Source of the DNA: Amycolatopsis eburnea
GTDB lineage: Bacteria; Actinomycetota; Actinomycetes; Mycobacteriales; Pseudonocardiaceae
Length of the DNA: 64,000 nucleotides
Direction of reading: 5' to 3'
NCBI RefSeq assembly: GCF_003937945.1
Contig: NZ_RSEC01000066.1
Coordinates: 186,001-250,000 of the forward strand
Position 1 is the stretch's first letter, and each line of letters begins with the position of its first letter. The notes beneath the pieces were generated by a model that made no database searches, was not told where the DNA came from, and saw only the letters and a program-made list of their open reading frames with translations. Shown piece by piece: positions 50,340 to 57,794 of this stretch. A program made the position numbers and the translations under genes.

Positions 50340-51371
50340 TCACGCCGAGCCGCGGACCACCAGTTCCGGGTCGAAGATCACCGATTCGGCGCGCAGCGAC
50401 GGGTCGGCCATCCGGTCCAGGACCATCCGGGCCATCGCCGCGCCCATCTCCTCGACCGGCTGGCGGACCGTCGTGAGCCGGGGGCGGCAGCTCAGCGCGA
50501 CCCGGCTGTCGTCGAAACCCACCACCGCGACGTCGTCCGGGACGCGGCGGCCGGCTTCGCGGAGCACCGTCAGCGCGCCGTACGCCATCAGGTCGTTGGC
50601 CACGAAGACGCCGTCCAGCGCGGGATCCTCGGCCAGCAGGCGTTCCATCGCGCGTTCGCCGCCGTGCTCGGTGAAGTCGCCCTCGGCCACCGCCACGTAG
50701 GCGTGACCGTGCCGGGCCATCGCGTCGCGGAACCCGGCCAGCCGGTCCTGGCCGGCCGGCGTGCCCGCCGGGCCCGCGATCGTGGCGACGCGACGGCAGC
50801 CGCGCGACACCAGCCGCTCGGCCGCGAGCCGGGCGCCGTCCTGGTGGGCGACGTCGACGTAGCACACCGGCGCCGGGCGGGCGGGCCGCGCGAACAGCGC
50901 CGTGGGCACGCCCGCGTCGGTCAGCGCGCGCGGCAGCGGGTCTTCCGCCGGGTGCAGGGAAATCAGCAGGACGCCGCTGACCTGCTCCTGGCGCAGCTTC
51001 GGGACCAGCTTCGCGCGTTCCTCATCGCTGTCGACGAGCATCAGCAGCGGGTGCAGCCCGTGCGGCCGCAGGTGGGAGACGACGCCCTCGACGACGCGGC
51101 CGAAGAAGGGGTCGCCGAAGACGCCGCCGGTGAACGCTTCGACGTGCCGCTCCGGCTCCGACACCACCAGGGCGATCCCGCCGGTGCGCCGGGTGACCAG
51201 GGAACGCGCGGCCCGGTTCGGGACGTAGCCGGTGTCGGCGATCGCGCGCTCGACCGTCTCGCGCAGCTTCGGGTCGACGTTGCGGACGCTGTTGACCACG
51301 CGGGACACCGTGGCCCGCGAGACGCCGGCGACCCGCGCGACGTCCTCCAAGGTGGGCGGCTGCGTCGTCAC
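50340..51371 (-). CDS. LacI-family transcriptional regulator
   Basis: A 343-residue repressor. The N-terminal helix-turn-helix and hinge are TLEDVARVAGVSRATVSRVVN and GYVPNRAARSL. The periplasmic-binding-like core has GIALVVSEPE, GCRRVATIAGP, VFVANDLMAYGAL and VAVVGFDDS. The GTG start follows AAAGGA closely. It lies beside secreted glycosidase genes and the GAGAGCGCTCTC palindrome 22 bases before its own start recurs at two promoters to the left, so it controls them and itself. Its sugar ligand is unknown. Confidence 0.92.
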   Translation of the reverse strand: MTTQPPTLEDVARVAGVSRATVSRVVNSVRNVDPKLRETVERAIADTGYVPNRAARSLVTRRTGGIALVVSEPERHVEAFTGGVFGDPFFGRVVEGVVSHLRPHGLHPLLMLVDSDEERAKLVPKLRQEQVSGVLLISLHPAEDPLPRALTDAGVPTALFARPARPAPVCYVDVAHQDGARLAAERLVSRGCRRVATIAGPAGTPAGQDRLAGFRDAMARHGHAYVAVAEGDFTEHGGERAMERLLAEDPALDGVFVANDLMAYGALTVLREAGRRVPDDVAVVGFDDSRVALSCRPRLTTVRQPVEEMGAAMARMVLDRMADPSLRAESVIFDPELVVRGSA

Positions 51372-51392
51372 CCGTCCTTTGTAGCACGCTGT

Positions 51393-51404
51393 GAGAGCGC
51401 TCTC
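51393..51404. promoter_or_regulatory. LacI operator GAGAGCGCTCTC, copy 3 (autoregulation)
   Basis: The same 12-base palindromic core as at 44994-45007 and 45134-45147, placed 22-33 bases before the lacI start. Confidence 0.78.
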
Positions 51405-51491
51405 CCAGTACCGCGCCGATGACAAATGTCATGACCGCCCGGTGTTGGACGGCACTGCCCCCGCGACGGCCCGCGCCGGAGCATTTCCGGC

Positions 51492-51872
51492 ATGACAACC
51501 ACGACTCGACCGGCCGCTTTCCGGCCCGTGCTGCTGCTCACCGGCGCGTACGCCGCGCTCTCCGTGCTCACGCTCGCCGTGATCGTCCTGCTCCGGAACC
51601 ACCCGGCGGTGGTGACCGACGCCGTCTGGGTGCGCGCCACCCTCGTCGTCGCCAGTTCACTGCTGACGTTCGCCTTCGCCCGCAGCGCCGCCCGCGGGTC
51701 GAAGAAGGGCCTCCTGCGGCTGCGGATCGTCTCGGCGGTGATGCTCGTGGCGATCGCCGTCATCGTCGCGCTGCCCGGGCTGTTCCCGCTGTGGCTGCGG
51801 CTCGAGCAGGGCGTCTGCGGACTGCTGCTCCTCGGTGTCACCGTGCTCATCAACGGCCGGCGTTCGCGGTAG
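51492..51872 (+). CDS. Small integral membrane protein, unknown
   Basis: A 126-residue protein with four membrane segments (PVLLLTGAYAALSVLTLAVIV, ATLVVASSLLTFAFA, IVSAVMLVAIAVIVALPGLF, GVCGLLLLGVTVLI). I do not recognise a family. It lies eight bases before a sensor kinase gene on the same strand and is likely co-transcribed with it, perhaps as an accessory sensor or the target. Confidence 0.7.
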   Translation: MTTTTRPAAFRPVLLLTGAYAALSVLTLAVIVLLRNHPAVVTDAVWVRATLVVASSLLTFAFARSAARGSKKGLLRLRIVSAVMLVAIAVIVALPGLFPLWLRLEQGVCGLLLLGVTVLINGRRSR

Positions 51873-51879
51873 CGTTCCG

Positions 51880-52950
51880 GTGGTGGACGGGGCATCGGAC
51901 GTGCAGCGCTGGGTGCGCGGCTGGCGGCTGCGGCTGCTCGACGCCGGCATGCTCGTCTACCCGGCGGTGACGCTGGCGGGCGTGCTGCAGCACTCGGCGG
52001 GCGCCGCGGCGGCCGCGGGCTGCGGGATCGTGGCCGCGTTCGCCGTGGGCTACCTCCTCGCCGCGACCGCGGCGGCGCGCCGGGCGAAGCGGCCGTTCTG
52101 GGCGCTCACCGGAACGTGCGCCGTGCTGTTCGCCGCCGCGCTGCCCTTCGCCCACGCCGACGCGTTCTTCCTCGCCGCGGTCGTCCTGTCCCTCGCCGCG
52201 CCCCGGCTCCCCCGCCGCGTCGCGGTCGTCCTCGTGGCGGGGGCGGCGCTCGTCGCGGTCGCCGTACCCTGGCCGGACGGGCCGGGCTGGGCGCAGGCGG
52301 TCGCGCTCGTGTTCACCGTGCTCATGGTCGGCGCGTTCGCCGAGGCGATCCGCGCGAACACCGCGCTGGTCGCGGCCCGCGCCGAGGTCGCGCGGCTGGC
52401 GTCCGAAGCCGAACGCGCGAGGATCGCCCGCGACCTGCACGACCTGCTCGGCCACTCGCTCACCGCGATCACCGTGAAGAGCACCCTGGCGCGACGCCTC
52501 GTCGACGCCGACGGCGCTCGCGCGGGTGAGGAGATGAGCGCCGTGGAAACATTGGCCCGGCAAGCCCTGACCGAGGTCCGCGCGGCGGTGTCGGGCTACC
52601 GCGAAGTCTCCCTCGCCGGCGAGCTGGCCCGCGGCCGCGAACTGCTGCGCGCCTGCGGGGTCACCGCCGACCTGCCCACCGCCACCGACGTCGTCGCGCC
52701 CGCCCAGCAGGAACTCTTCGGCTGGGTGGTGCGCGAAGGGCTCACGAACGTGGCCCGGCACGCGCGCGCGACCCGCTGCGCGGTGACGCTCTCGGCGTCC
52801 ACTGTGGAGGTTCTCGACGACGGCGTGGGCGGTTCGGCCGCGGGCGGCTCCGGGCTCGCCGGACTGCGCGAGCGCGTCACAGCGGCCGGCGGGGTGCTCG
52901 ACGCGGGACCGGCGGACCCGCGCGGCTGGCGATTGCGGGTGACGGTGTGA
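51880..52950 (+). CDS. Sensor histidine kinase (NarL/DesK type)
   Basis: A 356-residue membrane kinase. Four to five hydrophobic segments occupy about the first 160 residues. HisKA_3 follows with the phospho-acceptor at about His187 in RIARDLHDLLGHSL. The ATP-binding domain is recognisable by WVVREGLTNVARHARAT and DDGVGG. Two adjacent GTG codons could start it (51880 or 51883). The response regulator gene overlaps its end as GTGTGA. Signal is unknown. Confidence 0.9.
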   Translation: MVDGASDVQRWVRGWRLRLLDAGMLVYPAVTLAGVLQHSAGAAAAAGCGIVAAFAVGYLLAATAAARRAKRPFWALTGTCAVLFAAALPFAHADAFFLAAVVLSLAAPRLPRRVAVVLVAGAALVAVAVPWPDGPGWAQAVALVFTVLMVGAFAEAIRANTALVAARAEVARLASEAERARIARDLHDLLGHSLTAITVKSTLARRLVDADGARAGEEMSAVETLARQALTEVRAAVSGYREVSLAGELARGRELLRACGVTADLPTATDVVAPAQQELFGWVVREGLTNVARHARATRCAVTLSASTVEVLDDGVGGSAAGGSGLAGLRERVTAAGGVLDAGPADPRGWRLRVTV

Positions 52951-53552
52951 TCCGGTTGCTGCTGGCCGACGACCAGGAACTGGTGCGCCAGGCGCTGTGC
53001 GCGCTGCTCGCGCTCGAGGACGACTTCGAGGTGGTCGCGTCGGTCGGCCGCGGCGACCAGGTCGTCGCGGCCGCGCGCGAGCACCGCCCCGACGTCGCGC
53101 TGCTCGACATCGAGATGCCCGGGCTCGACGGCCTGGCCGCCGCGGCGGTGCTCGCCGCGCAGGTGCCGGACTGCCGGGTCGTCATGCTCACGACGTTCGG
53201 CCGCGCCGGCTACCTGCGCCGCGCGATGGAGGCCGGCGCGGCCGGGTTCGTGGTCAAGGACGCGCCGGCCGAGGTCCTGGCAGGCGCGATCCGCCGCGTC
53301 CGGGCCGGCGAGCGCGTGGTGGACCCCGCGCTGGCGGTCGCCACCCTGGCGGCCGGCGAATCCCCGCTGACCGCCAGGGAACGCGACGTCCTGATCACCG
53401 CGCGGACCGGCGCGACGATCGCCGAGATCGCGTCCCGGCTCTACCTGTCCGAAGGCACGGTCCGCAACTACGTCTCCGCGGCGATCGCGAAGACCGGCGC
53501 CCGCAACCGCGTCGAAGCGGTCCGGATCGCCGACGAACGGGGCTGGCTCTAG
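52947..53552 (+). CDS. NarL/LuxR-type response regulator
   Basis: A 201-residue two-domain regulator. The receiver has LLLADDQELVRQA, the phosphorylation site Asp54 in ALLDIEMPG, and VMLTTF with Lys in VVKDAPAE. The C-terminal LuxR helix-turn-helix reads LTARERDVLI, GATIAEIASRLYLSEGTVRNYV. It starts at a GTG inside the kinase stop. Its TAG overlaps the stop of the convergent NPP1 gene as CTAG. Confidence 0.92.
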   Translation: MIRLLLADDQELVRQALCALLALEDDFEVVASVGRGDQVVAAAREHRPDVALLDIEMPGLDGLAAAAVLAAQVPDCRVVMLTTFGRAGYLRRAMEAGAAGFVVKDAPAEVLAGAIRRVRAGERVVDPALAVATLAAGESPLTARERDVLITARTGATIAEIASRLYLSEGTVRNYVSAAIAKTGARNRVEAVRIADERGWL

Positions 53553-54310
53553 GCGTTCTCGTCGAACGGGATCCCGGCCGGCTTGGCCTTCGCGAGGTTG
53601 CCGGTGAACTGGCCGTCCTTGATGCCGAACGTCGCGCTGCCGAAGTCGGCCTGGACGAGCTTGTCCCGCAGGCCCGCCGGGTAGCCGTCCCAGCCGACGA
53701 GGGCCGGGTACTGCCAGGTGCCCTGGTGGTTCTCCGGCGGGTCGTCGTTCCCGTTGGCCGCGCGGAAGCAGTGCGTCGAGCCGCCGTCCTTGTGGTAGAC
53801 GACCTTCGCGTGGGTGCCCTCGAACCGCAGGCCGGCCCGGTCGTGGACGGCGAAGCCGCCGTGCTGCGACGTGGCGACGTACTCGACCTGGTTGTCCTTG
53901 ACCCAGACGACGACGTGCTCCCAGTCGTGCCGGTGGCCGGCGCTCCCCGGGCCGAGCGAGGCTTGGTCCTTCTCGAAGTACAGGGTGAACATCACCGCGC
54001 ACCAGCCGTTGTTGCACTTCTGGCGCGAGTAGGAGTTGGTGTTGTCGAGGTCCCAGGAGTCGCGGCAGTGGCCGTTCGTGTCCCCGCCGAGGGACAGGCC
54101 GGGGGCGATCGTGCCGTCGGGCCCGATGGCGGGGGTCGGGTAGCAGCCGTCCTTGTCGTAGTCGAAGGCGGGCTGGAACGTCTTTTCGAAGTCGGTCGCG
54201 TTCACCGGGAGCGCGCCCGGCGGGTCGGCCAGCGCCGTGGCCGGGAACAGGACGGAGAGCGCCAGCGCGCCGGCGGCAGCGGCGGCCAGGGTGCGGGAGC
54301 GGTGCGCCAT
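53549..54310 (-). CDS. NPP1 family (necrosis- and ethylene-inducing-like) secreted protein
   Basis: A 253-residue exported protein. The signal peptide ends at ALA (about residue 28). The NLP domain carries its hallmark GHRHDWE at 125-131, which binds a divalent metal and plant sphingolipids in toxic members. Two cysteine pairs (Cys82, Cys99, Cys104 and others) suggest disulfides. In soil actinobacteria the role is not established. A start ATG at 54308-54310 gives the signal peptide. Confidence 0.9.
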   Translation of the reverse strand: MAHRSRTLAAAAAGALALSVLFPATALADPPGALPVNATDFEKTFQPAFDYDKDGCYPTPAIGPDGTIAPGLSLGGDTNGHCRDSWDLDNTNSYSRQKCNNGWCAVMFTLYFEKDQASLGPGSAGHRHDWEHVVVWVKDNQVEYVATSQHGGFAVHDRAGLRFEGTHAKVVYHKDGGSTHCFRAANGNDDPPENHQGTWQYPALVGWDGYPAGLRDKLVQADFGSATFGIKDGQFTGNLAKAKPAGIPFDENA

Positions 54311-54463
54311 CGCGGACTCCTTCGCCGGTGATTTTCCGACCAGGGTCGCGGGTGTTCGCCGAGGTGCACAACCACGGTGGCGGGAGTCTGCCCGGCTACC
54401 GCCGTTCGTGGGGACGAACGCGCAATCCTGGTTCCGGGGCCGGGGCGCGGCTAGGTTGGGGGT

Positions 54464-54808
54464 ATGCCCGAACCGATCCTGATCTCCATCGCCGCCGCAC
54501 TGGCGGCGAAGGGTGCGACCGGCCTCTACGACCTGGTGAAACGCAAGTTCGCCAAGGACCCGGCGGCCACCCTGGCCCTGGAAGCGGCTTCGGGGGCGCC
54601 GTCCGGCACCGAGCCGGTCAAGGCGCTGGCCGAGCGGCTGGAGACCGCGCAGGCGGCGGACCAGGAGTTCGCCGAAGCGCTGCGGACGGAGTGGGAGAAG
54701 CTCCCGGAGAGCCGGGTCAGCTACGGCGAAGTGCACAACACGGTGACCGGGACCGTGACGGGCAAGGTCGTGCAGCTGCGCGACGTGCACGGCAACATCA
54801 ACCTCTGA
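54464..54808 (+). CDS. Small helical protein with RHIM-like C-terminal motif (possible amyloid-signalling effector)
   Basis: A 114-residue protein. Residues 5-29 form an amphipathic to hydrophobic helix (ILISIAAALAAKGATGLYDL), then helices with AERLETAQAADQEFAEALR up to about residue 80. The tail 88-114 (HNTVTGTVTGKVVQLRDVHG) is rich in alternating T, V and G with a VVQ core, the pattern of the actinobacterial BASS3 amyloid motif that resembles RHIM/PP motifs. An N-terminal helical execution domain (Bell type) plus such a tail is the design of effectors triggered by NLR-like sensors. No such sensor is in the window. Start ATG is 45 bases after a weak GG-rich stretch. The 3' end overlaps rhaB by 11 bases. 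Confidence 0.6.
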   Translation: MPEPILISIAAALAAKGATGLYDLVKRKFAKDPAATLALEAASGAPSGTEPVKALAERLETAQAADQEFAEALRTEWEKLPESRVSYGEVHNTVTGTVTGKVVQLRDVHGNINL

Positions 54809-56204
54809 GCCGGGCCTCCGCGGCGTCCCAGTCACCGGTGCCCGACGGTTCGTAGCGCCGGATTTCCTGCGTCTCCCGGACCAGCGCCCGCATCGACGGC
54901 AGGTCCTGGAGGTCCTCCCCCAGCGCCCGGGCCTGCACCAGCACGTTCCCCAGTGCCGCCGCCTCCACCGGGCCCGCCAGGACCGGGACCCCGCACGCGT
55001 CCGCCGTCGACTGGCAGAGCAGCTCGTTGCGGGCGCCGCCGCCGACCAGGTGGACCACGTCGACCCGGCGGCCGGTCAGCCGGGCCGCCTCGCGGATCGT
55101 GCGGCGGTGCGCCAGTGCCAGGCTGTCCACGATGCAGCGGACGATCGCGGGCCGGTCCGGCGGCGGGCGCTGGCCGGTGGCGGTGCAAGCCGAAGCGATC
55201 CGGGCGGGCATGTCGCCGGGCGGCAGGAACTCCGGGGCGTCGATGTCGACCACCGCCGCCAGTGCCGGTGCTGACGCGGCGGCCGTGAGCAGCGGCGGCA
55301 AGTCCGAAGTGGACCACGTGCGCAGGGTCTCCGAGAGCACCCACAGGCCCATCACGTTGCGCAGGAACCGGATGGTGCCGTCGACGCCGCCTTCGTTCGT
55401 GAAGTTCGCCGCCAGTGCCGCGTCGCTCAGCTCCGGCGCGGGCAGCTCCAGGCCTGCGAGGGACCACGTGCCCGAGGAGATGTAGGCGAAGTTCTCTCCG
55501 TCGGCGGCCGGGACCGCGGCCACCGCCGAAGCCGTGTCGTGGGAGCCGACCGCGATCACCGGGAGACCGGACAGCCCGTCGGCCGTGCCGACCACCGTGC
55601 CCGGGTCGCGCAGCGGAGGCAGAAGACGAGGCGGGATGCCGACCCGGGACGCGAGCGAACGAGCCCACTCCCGGGCGCGCACGTCGTACAGCTGGGTCGT
55701 CGACGCGTTGGTGCGCTCGGCGCCGATCGAGCCCGTCAGCCAGTAGTTCAACAGGTCCGGGATCAGCAGCACGGCCGACGCGGCCTCGAGCCGGTCGCCC
55801 TCGGCCAGCAGCTGGTAGAGCGTGTTGAACGGCAGCTGCTGCAAGCCCGTCACGTCGTACAGCTCGCGGGACGGCACCGTGGCCGCCACCTTCGCCGCGA
55901 TGCCGTCGGTGCGCGCGTCGCGGTAGCAGACGGGGTTGCCGAGCAGGGCGCCGCGCTCGTCGAGGAGCCCGTAGTCGACGGCCCACGAATCGATGCCGAC
56001 GCCGTCCACCGCGCCGGCGTCGCGGATCCCGGCCAGCGTCTCGCGGTACAACCCGAGCACGTCCCAGTAGAGCGACGGCCCGGCCTGGACGCCGCCGTTC
56101 GGGAAGCGCCGCACCTCCTCGAGCCGCAACGTCGAAGGGCCGACCGTCCCGGCCATCACCCGGCCGCTGGACGCGCCCAGGTCGACGGCCGCGACGCGCT
56201 TCAC
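54798..56204 (-). CDS. rhaB: Rhamnulokinase
   Basis: FGGY-family sugar kinase (468 aa) phosphorylating L-rhamnulose. AAVDLGASSGRVM starts the fold, GIDSWAVDYGLLD and NPVCYRDARTDG are rhamnulokinase hallmarks, and HLVGGGARNELLCQSTADACG closes the ATP site. The GTG start overlaps the stop of the isomerase-family gene as GTGA. It is the last gene of the rhamnose operon on the minus strand. Confidence 0.92.
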   Translation of the reverse strand: MKRVAAVDLGASSGRVMAGTVGPSTLRLEEVRRFPNGGVQAGPSLYWDVLGLYRETLAGIRDAGAVDGVGIDSWAVDYGLLDERGALLGNPVCYRDARTDGIAAKVAATVPSRELYDVTGLQQLPFNTLYQLLAEGDRLEAASAVLLIPDLLNYWLTGSIGAERTNASTTQLYDVRAREWARSLASRVGIPPRLLPPLRDPGTVVGTADGLSGLPVIAVGSHDTASAVAAVPAADGENFAYISSGTWSLAGLELPAPELSDAALAANFTNEGGVDGTIRFLRNVMGLWVLSETLRTWSTSDLPPLLTAAASAPALAAVVDIDAPEFLPPGDMPARIASACTATGQRPPPDRPAIVRCIVDSLALAHRRTIREAARLTGRRVDVVHLVGGGARNELLCQSTADACGVPVLAGPVEAAALGNVLVQARALGEDLQDLPSMRALVRETQEIRRYEPSGTGDWDAAEARLRG

Positions 56205-57622
56205 GGGCGCACCACGGTCAGCTCCAGGCCGAGCAGGTCCGCGACGGCCGTCAGCTCGGCGACGCGGTGGCCGGTGCCCAGGGCCCAGTGGTGCGCGATG
56301 CCGCTGGCCGACCAGGCGTCGGTCCACTCGCCGGGGTCGCAGCCGAAGTCGACGCGGGACGTCGTGTTGCCGATGCGCAGCAGCGGCCCGGGCACGACCG
56401 TGCCCTCGGACGCGATGAGCGAGAACGTCCCGTCGCGCCGCTGCCCGAGCCCGCACAGCGTCACCGGGCCGGGCTTGACGTCGAACTCCACCGAGACGCC
56501 CCAGCCGCGCTTGCCGTGGTAGACGCCGAGGCCGCGCAGCAGGGGCTTGCGGGCGCTGATCCCGAGGTGCGCCGGGCCGTCGTGGCCCATCTCGACGACG
56601 CCGTCGCGGAAGTTCAGCGCCTGCAGCTCGGTGAACGAGCCGCCCGCGCCGAGCCGGTCCATGACCAGCATGGCCAGTGACGTGCGCAGCTCGTACTCGC
56701 CGACCGCGGGGATGCCACGCGCGGTGAGCAGGGACGCGCCGAGGATGAAGCCAGCGCCGACGCGCTCGTGGGTCTCGCCGTCGAGGCCGCGGTGGTAGTA
56801 CGCCAGGGAGTCCAGCGAGAAGTCCTCGACGAGCCGGTCGAGGGCCACCGAAACCCGGGCGCCCCAGGCGAAGTCTTCGTCCACGACGGACTCGTCCACA
56901 GTGAACACTTCGCGGGCCAGCGCCACCCGCGACGCCGTCTCGTCGTCGGAGACCTTCTCCACGCGCACCCGCAGGTCGTCGACCTCGAGGATCTCGACGT
57001 GCCCGCCGAGCTGGGCGGACACCAGCGTCGGATCGGTGGAGACGTCCATCATGCCCGGGTAGAGGTGCCCGAGCAGGCCGTGGCGGCCGTGCCGCAGCGC
57101 CGCCCGCACCCCGGCCGCCTTGATCCACCGCTCGATGCGCGTCCACGCCCGCTCGTCCTCCAGGTACCCGGACACCGAACGGAACTCGACGCCCAGGCGG
57201 CGGAACGCGTTGGCCATCTCCGGCAGCGGGCAGGCGCCGCAGTACGCGAGCCAGGCGCCGGTGTCGAAGGACTCGTGGTCCATCGACTCGGTGGGCTGGA
57301 GGTTGAGCAGCAGCACCGGCGCGCCCGAGCGCTGCGCGACCGGGGCCAGCATGCTGGACGTCAGGTACGTGGTGAGGAACCCGATGATCAGGTCGCACCC
57401 GGCGACGCGCAGCTTCTCCGCCGCGGCCGCGCCCTCGGCCGCGTCCGAGACGAACCCGGCGTCGACGACTTCGCAGTCCAGTTCGGACAGTCGCGAAGAG
57501 ACCCGTCGCGCGGACGCTTCCAGTTGCGGCAGCAGGGAAGGGAACTGCGGCCAGTACGCGCCGAGCCCGCCGGAGACGAGGCCGACCCGGGTGCGGCGCG
57601 GGGTGATGCGGTCGAAGGTCAT
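56201..57622 (-). CDS. L-arabinose/L-fucose isomerase family protein
   Basis: A 473-residue protein of the AraA/FucI-like superfamily. RVGLVSGGLGAYWPQFPSLL opens the fold, LNLQPTESMDHESF and CGACPLPEMANAFRRLG are characteristic, and metal ligands are likely in GHVEILEVDD and HHWALGTGHR. GGGAG precedes the ATG at 57620-57622. It lies between rhaDE and rhaB although a dedicated rhamnose isomerase gene is present; its sugar is not fixed (arabinose or fucose are alternatives). Repeats fill the gap upstream. Confidence 0.8.
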   Translation of the reverse strand: MTFDRITPRRTRVGLVSGGLGAYWPQFPSLLPQLEASARRVSSRLSELDCEVVDAGFVSDAAEGAAAAEKLRVAGCDLIIGFLTTYLTSSMLAPVAQRSGAPVLLLNLQPTESMDHESFDTGAWLAYCGACPLPEMANAFRRLGVEFRSVSGYLEDERAWTRIERWIKAAGVRAALRHGRHGLLGHLYPGMMDVSTDPTLVSAQLGGHVEILEVDDLRVRVEKVSDDETASRVALAREVFTVDESVVDEDFAWGARVSVALDRLVEDFSLDSLAYYHRGLDGETHERVGAGFILGASLLTARGIPAVGEYELRTSLAMLVMDRLGAGGSFTELQALNFRDGVVEMGHDGPAHLGISARKPLLRGLGVYHGKRGWGVSVEFDVKPGPVTLCGLGQRRDGTFSLIASEGTVVPGPLLRIGNTTSRVDFGCDPGEWTDAWSASGIAHHWALGTGHRVAELTAVADLLGLELTVVRP

Positions 57623-57673
57623 CGGCTCTCCCAGTGTCACGCGTCGAAAGGTGATTGACGCTCGGCGCGAGCG

Positions 57674-57752
57674 CCCCAATGTGGCGTTGGTTGCGTCAGA
57701 CGCACCGAACGCCACATTGGGTGCGCTGGACGCACCGAACGCCACATTGGGG
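57674..57752. repeat. Intergenic repeat with CCCCAATGTGGCGTT arm in inverted and direct copies
   Basis: CCCCAATGTGGCGTT at 57674-57688 is followed by its reverse complement AACGCCACATTGGG at 57709-57721 and again AACGCCACATTGGGG at 57738-57752; the word CGCACCGAACGCCACATTGG occurs twice. It can fold into alternative hairpins. It sits between rhaDE and the isomerase gene inside the operon. Confidence 0.75.
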
Positions 57753-57794
57753 CGCGTCGCCGGGCCGCGGTCAACGACGCTCGGACGCGCGGCA

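Noticed and set aside
46899..51422. A 1507-codon open frame on the plus strand across GH31, the pseudogene and lacI
   Set aside because: Low-complexity R/V/G sequence without domains, antisense to three recognisable genes or remnants.
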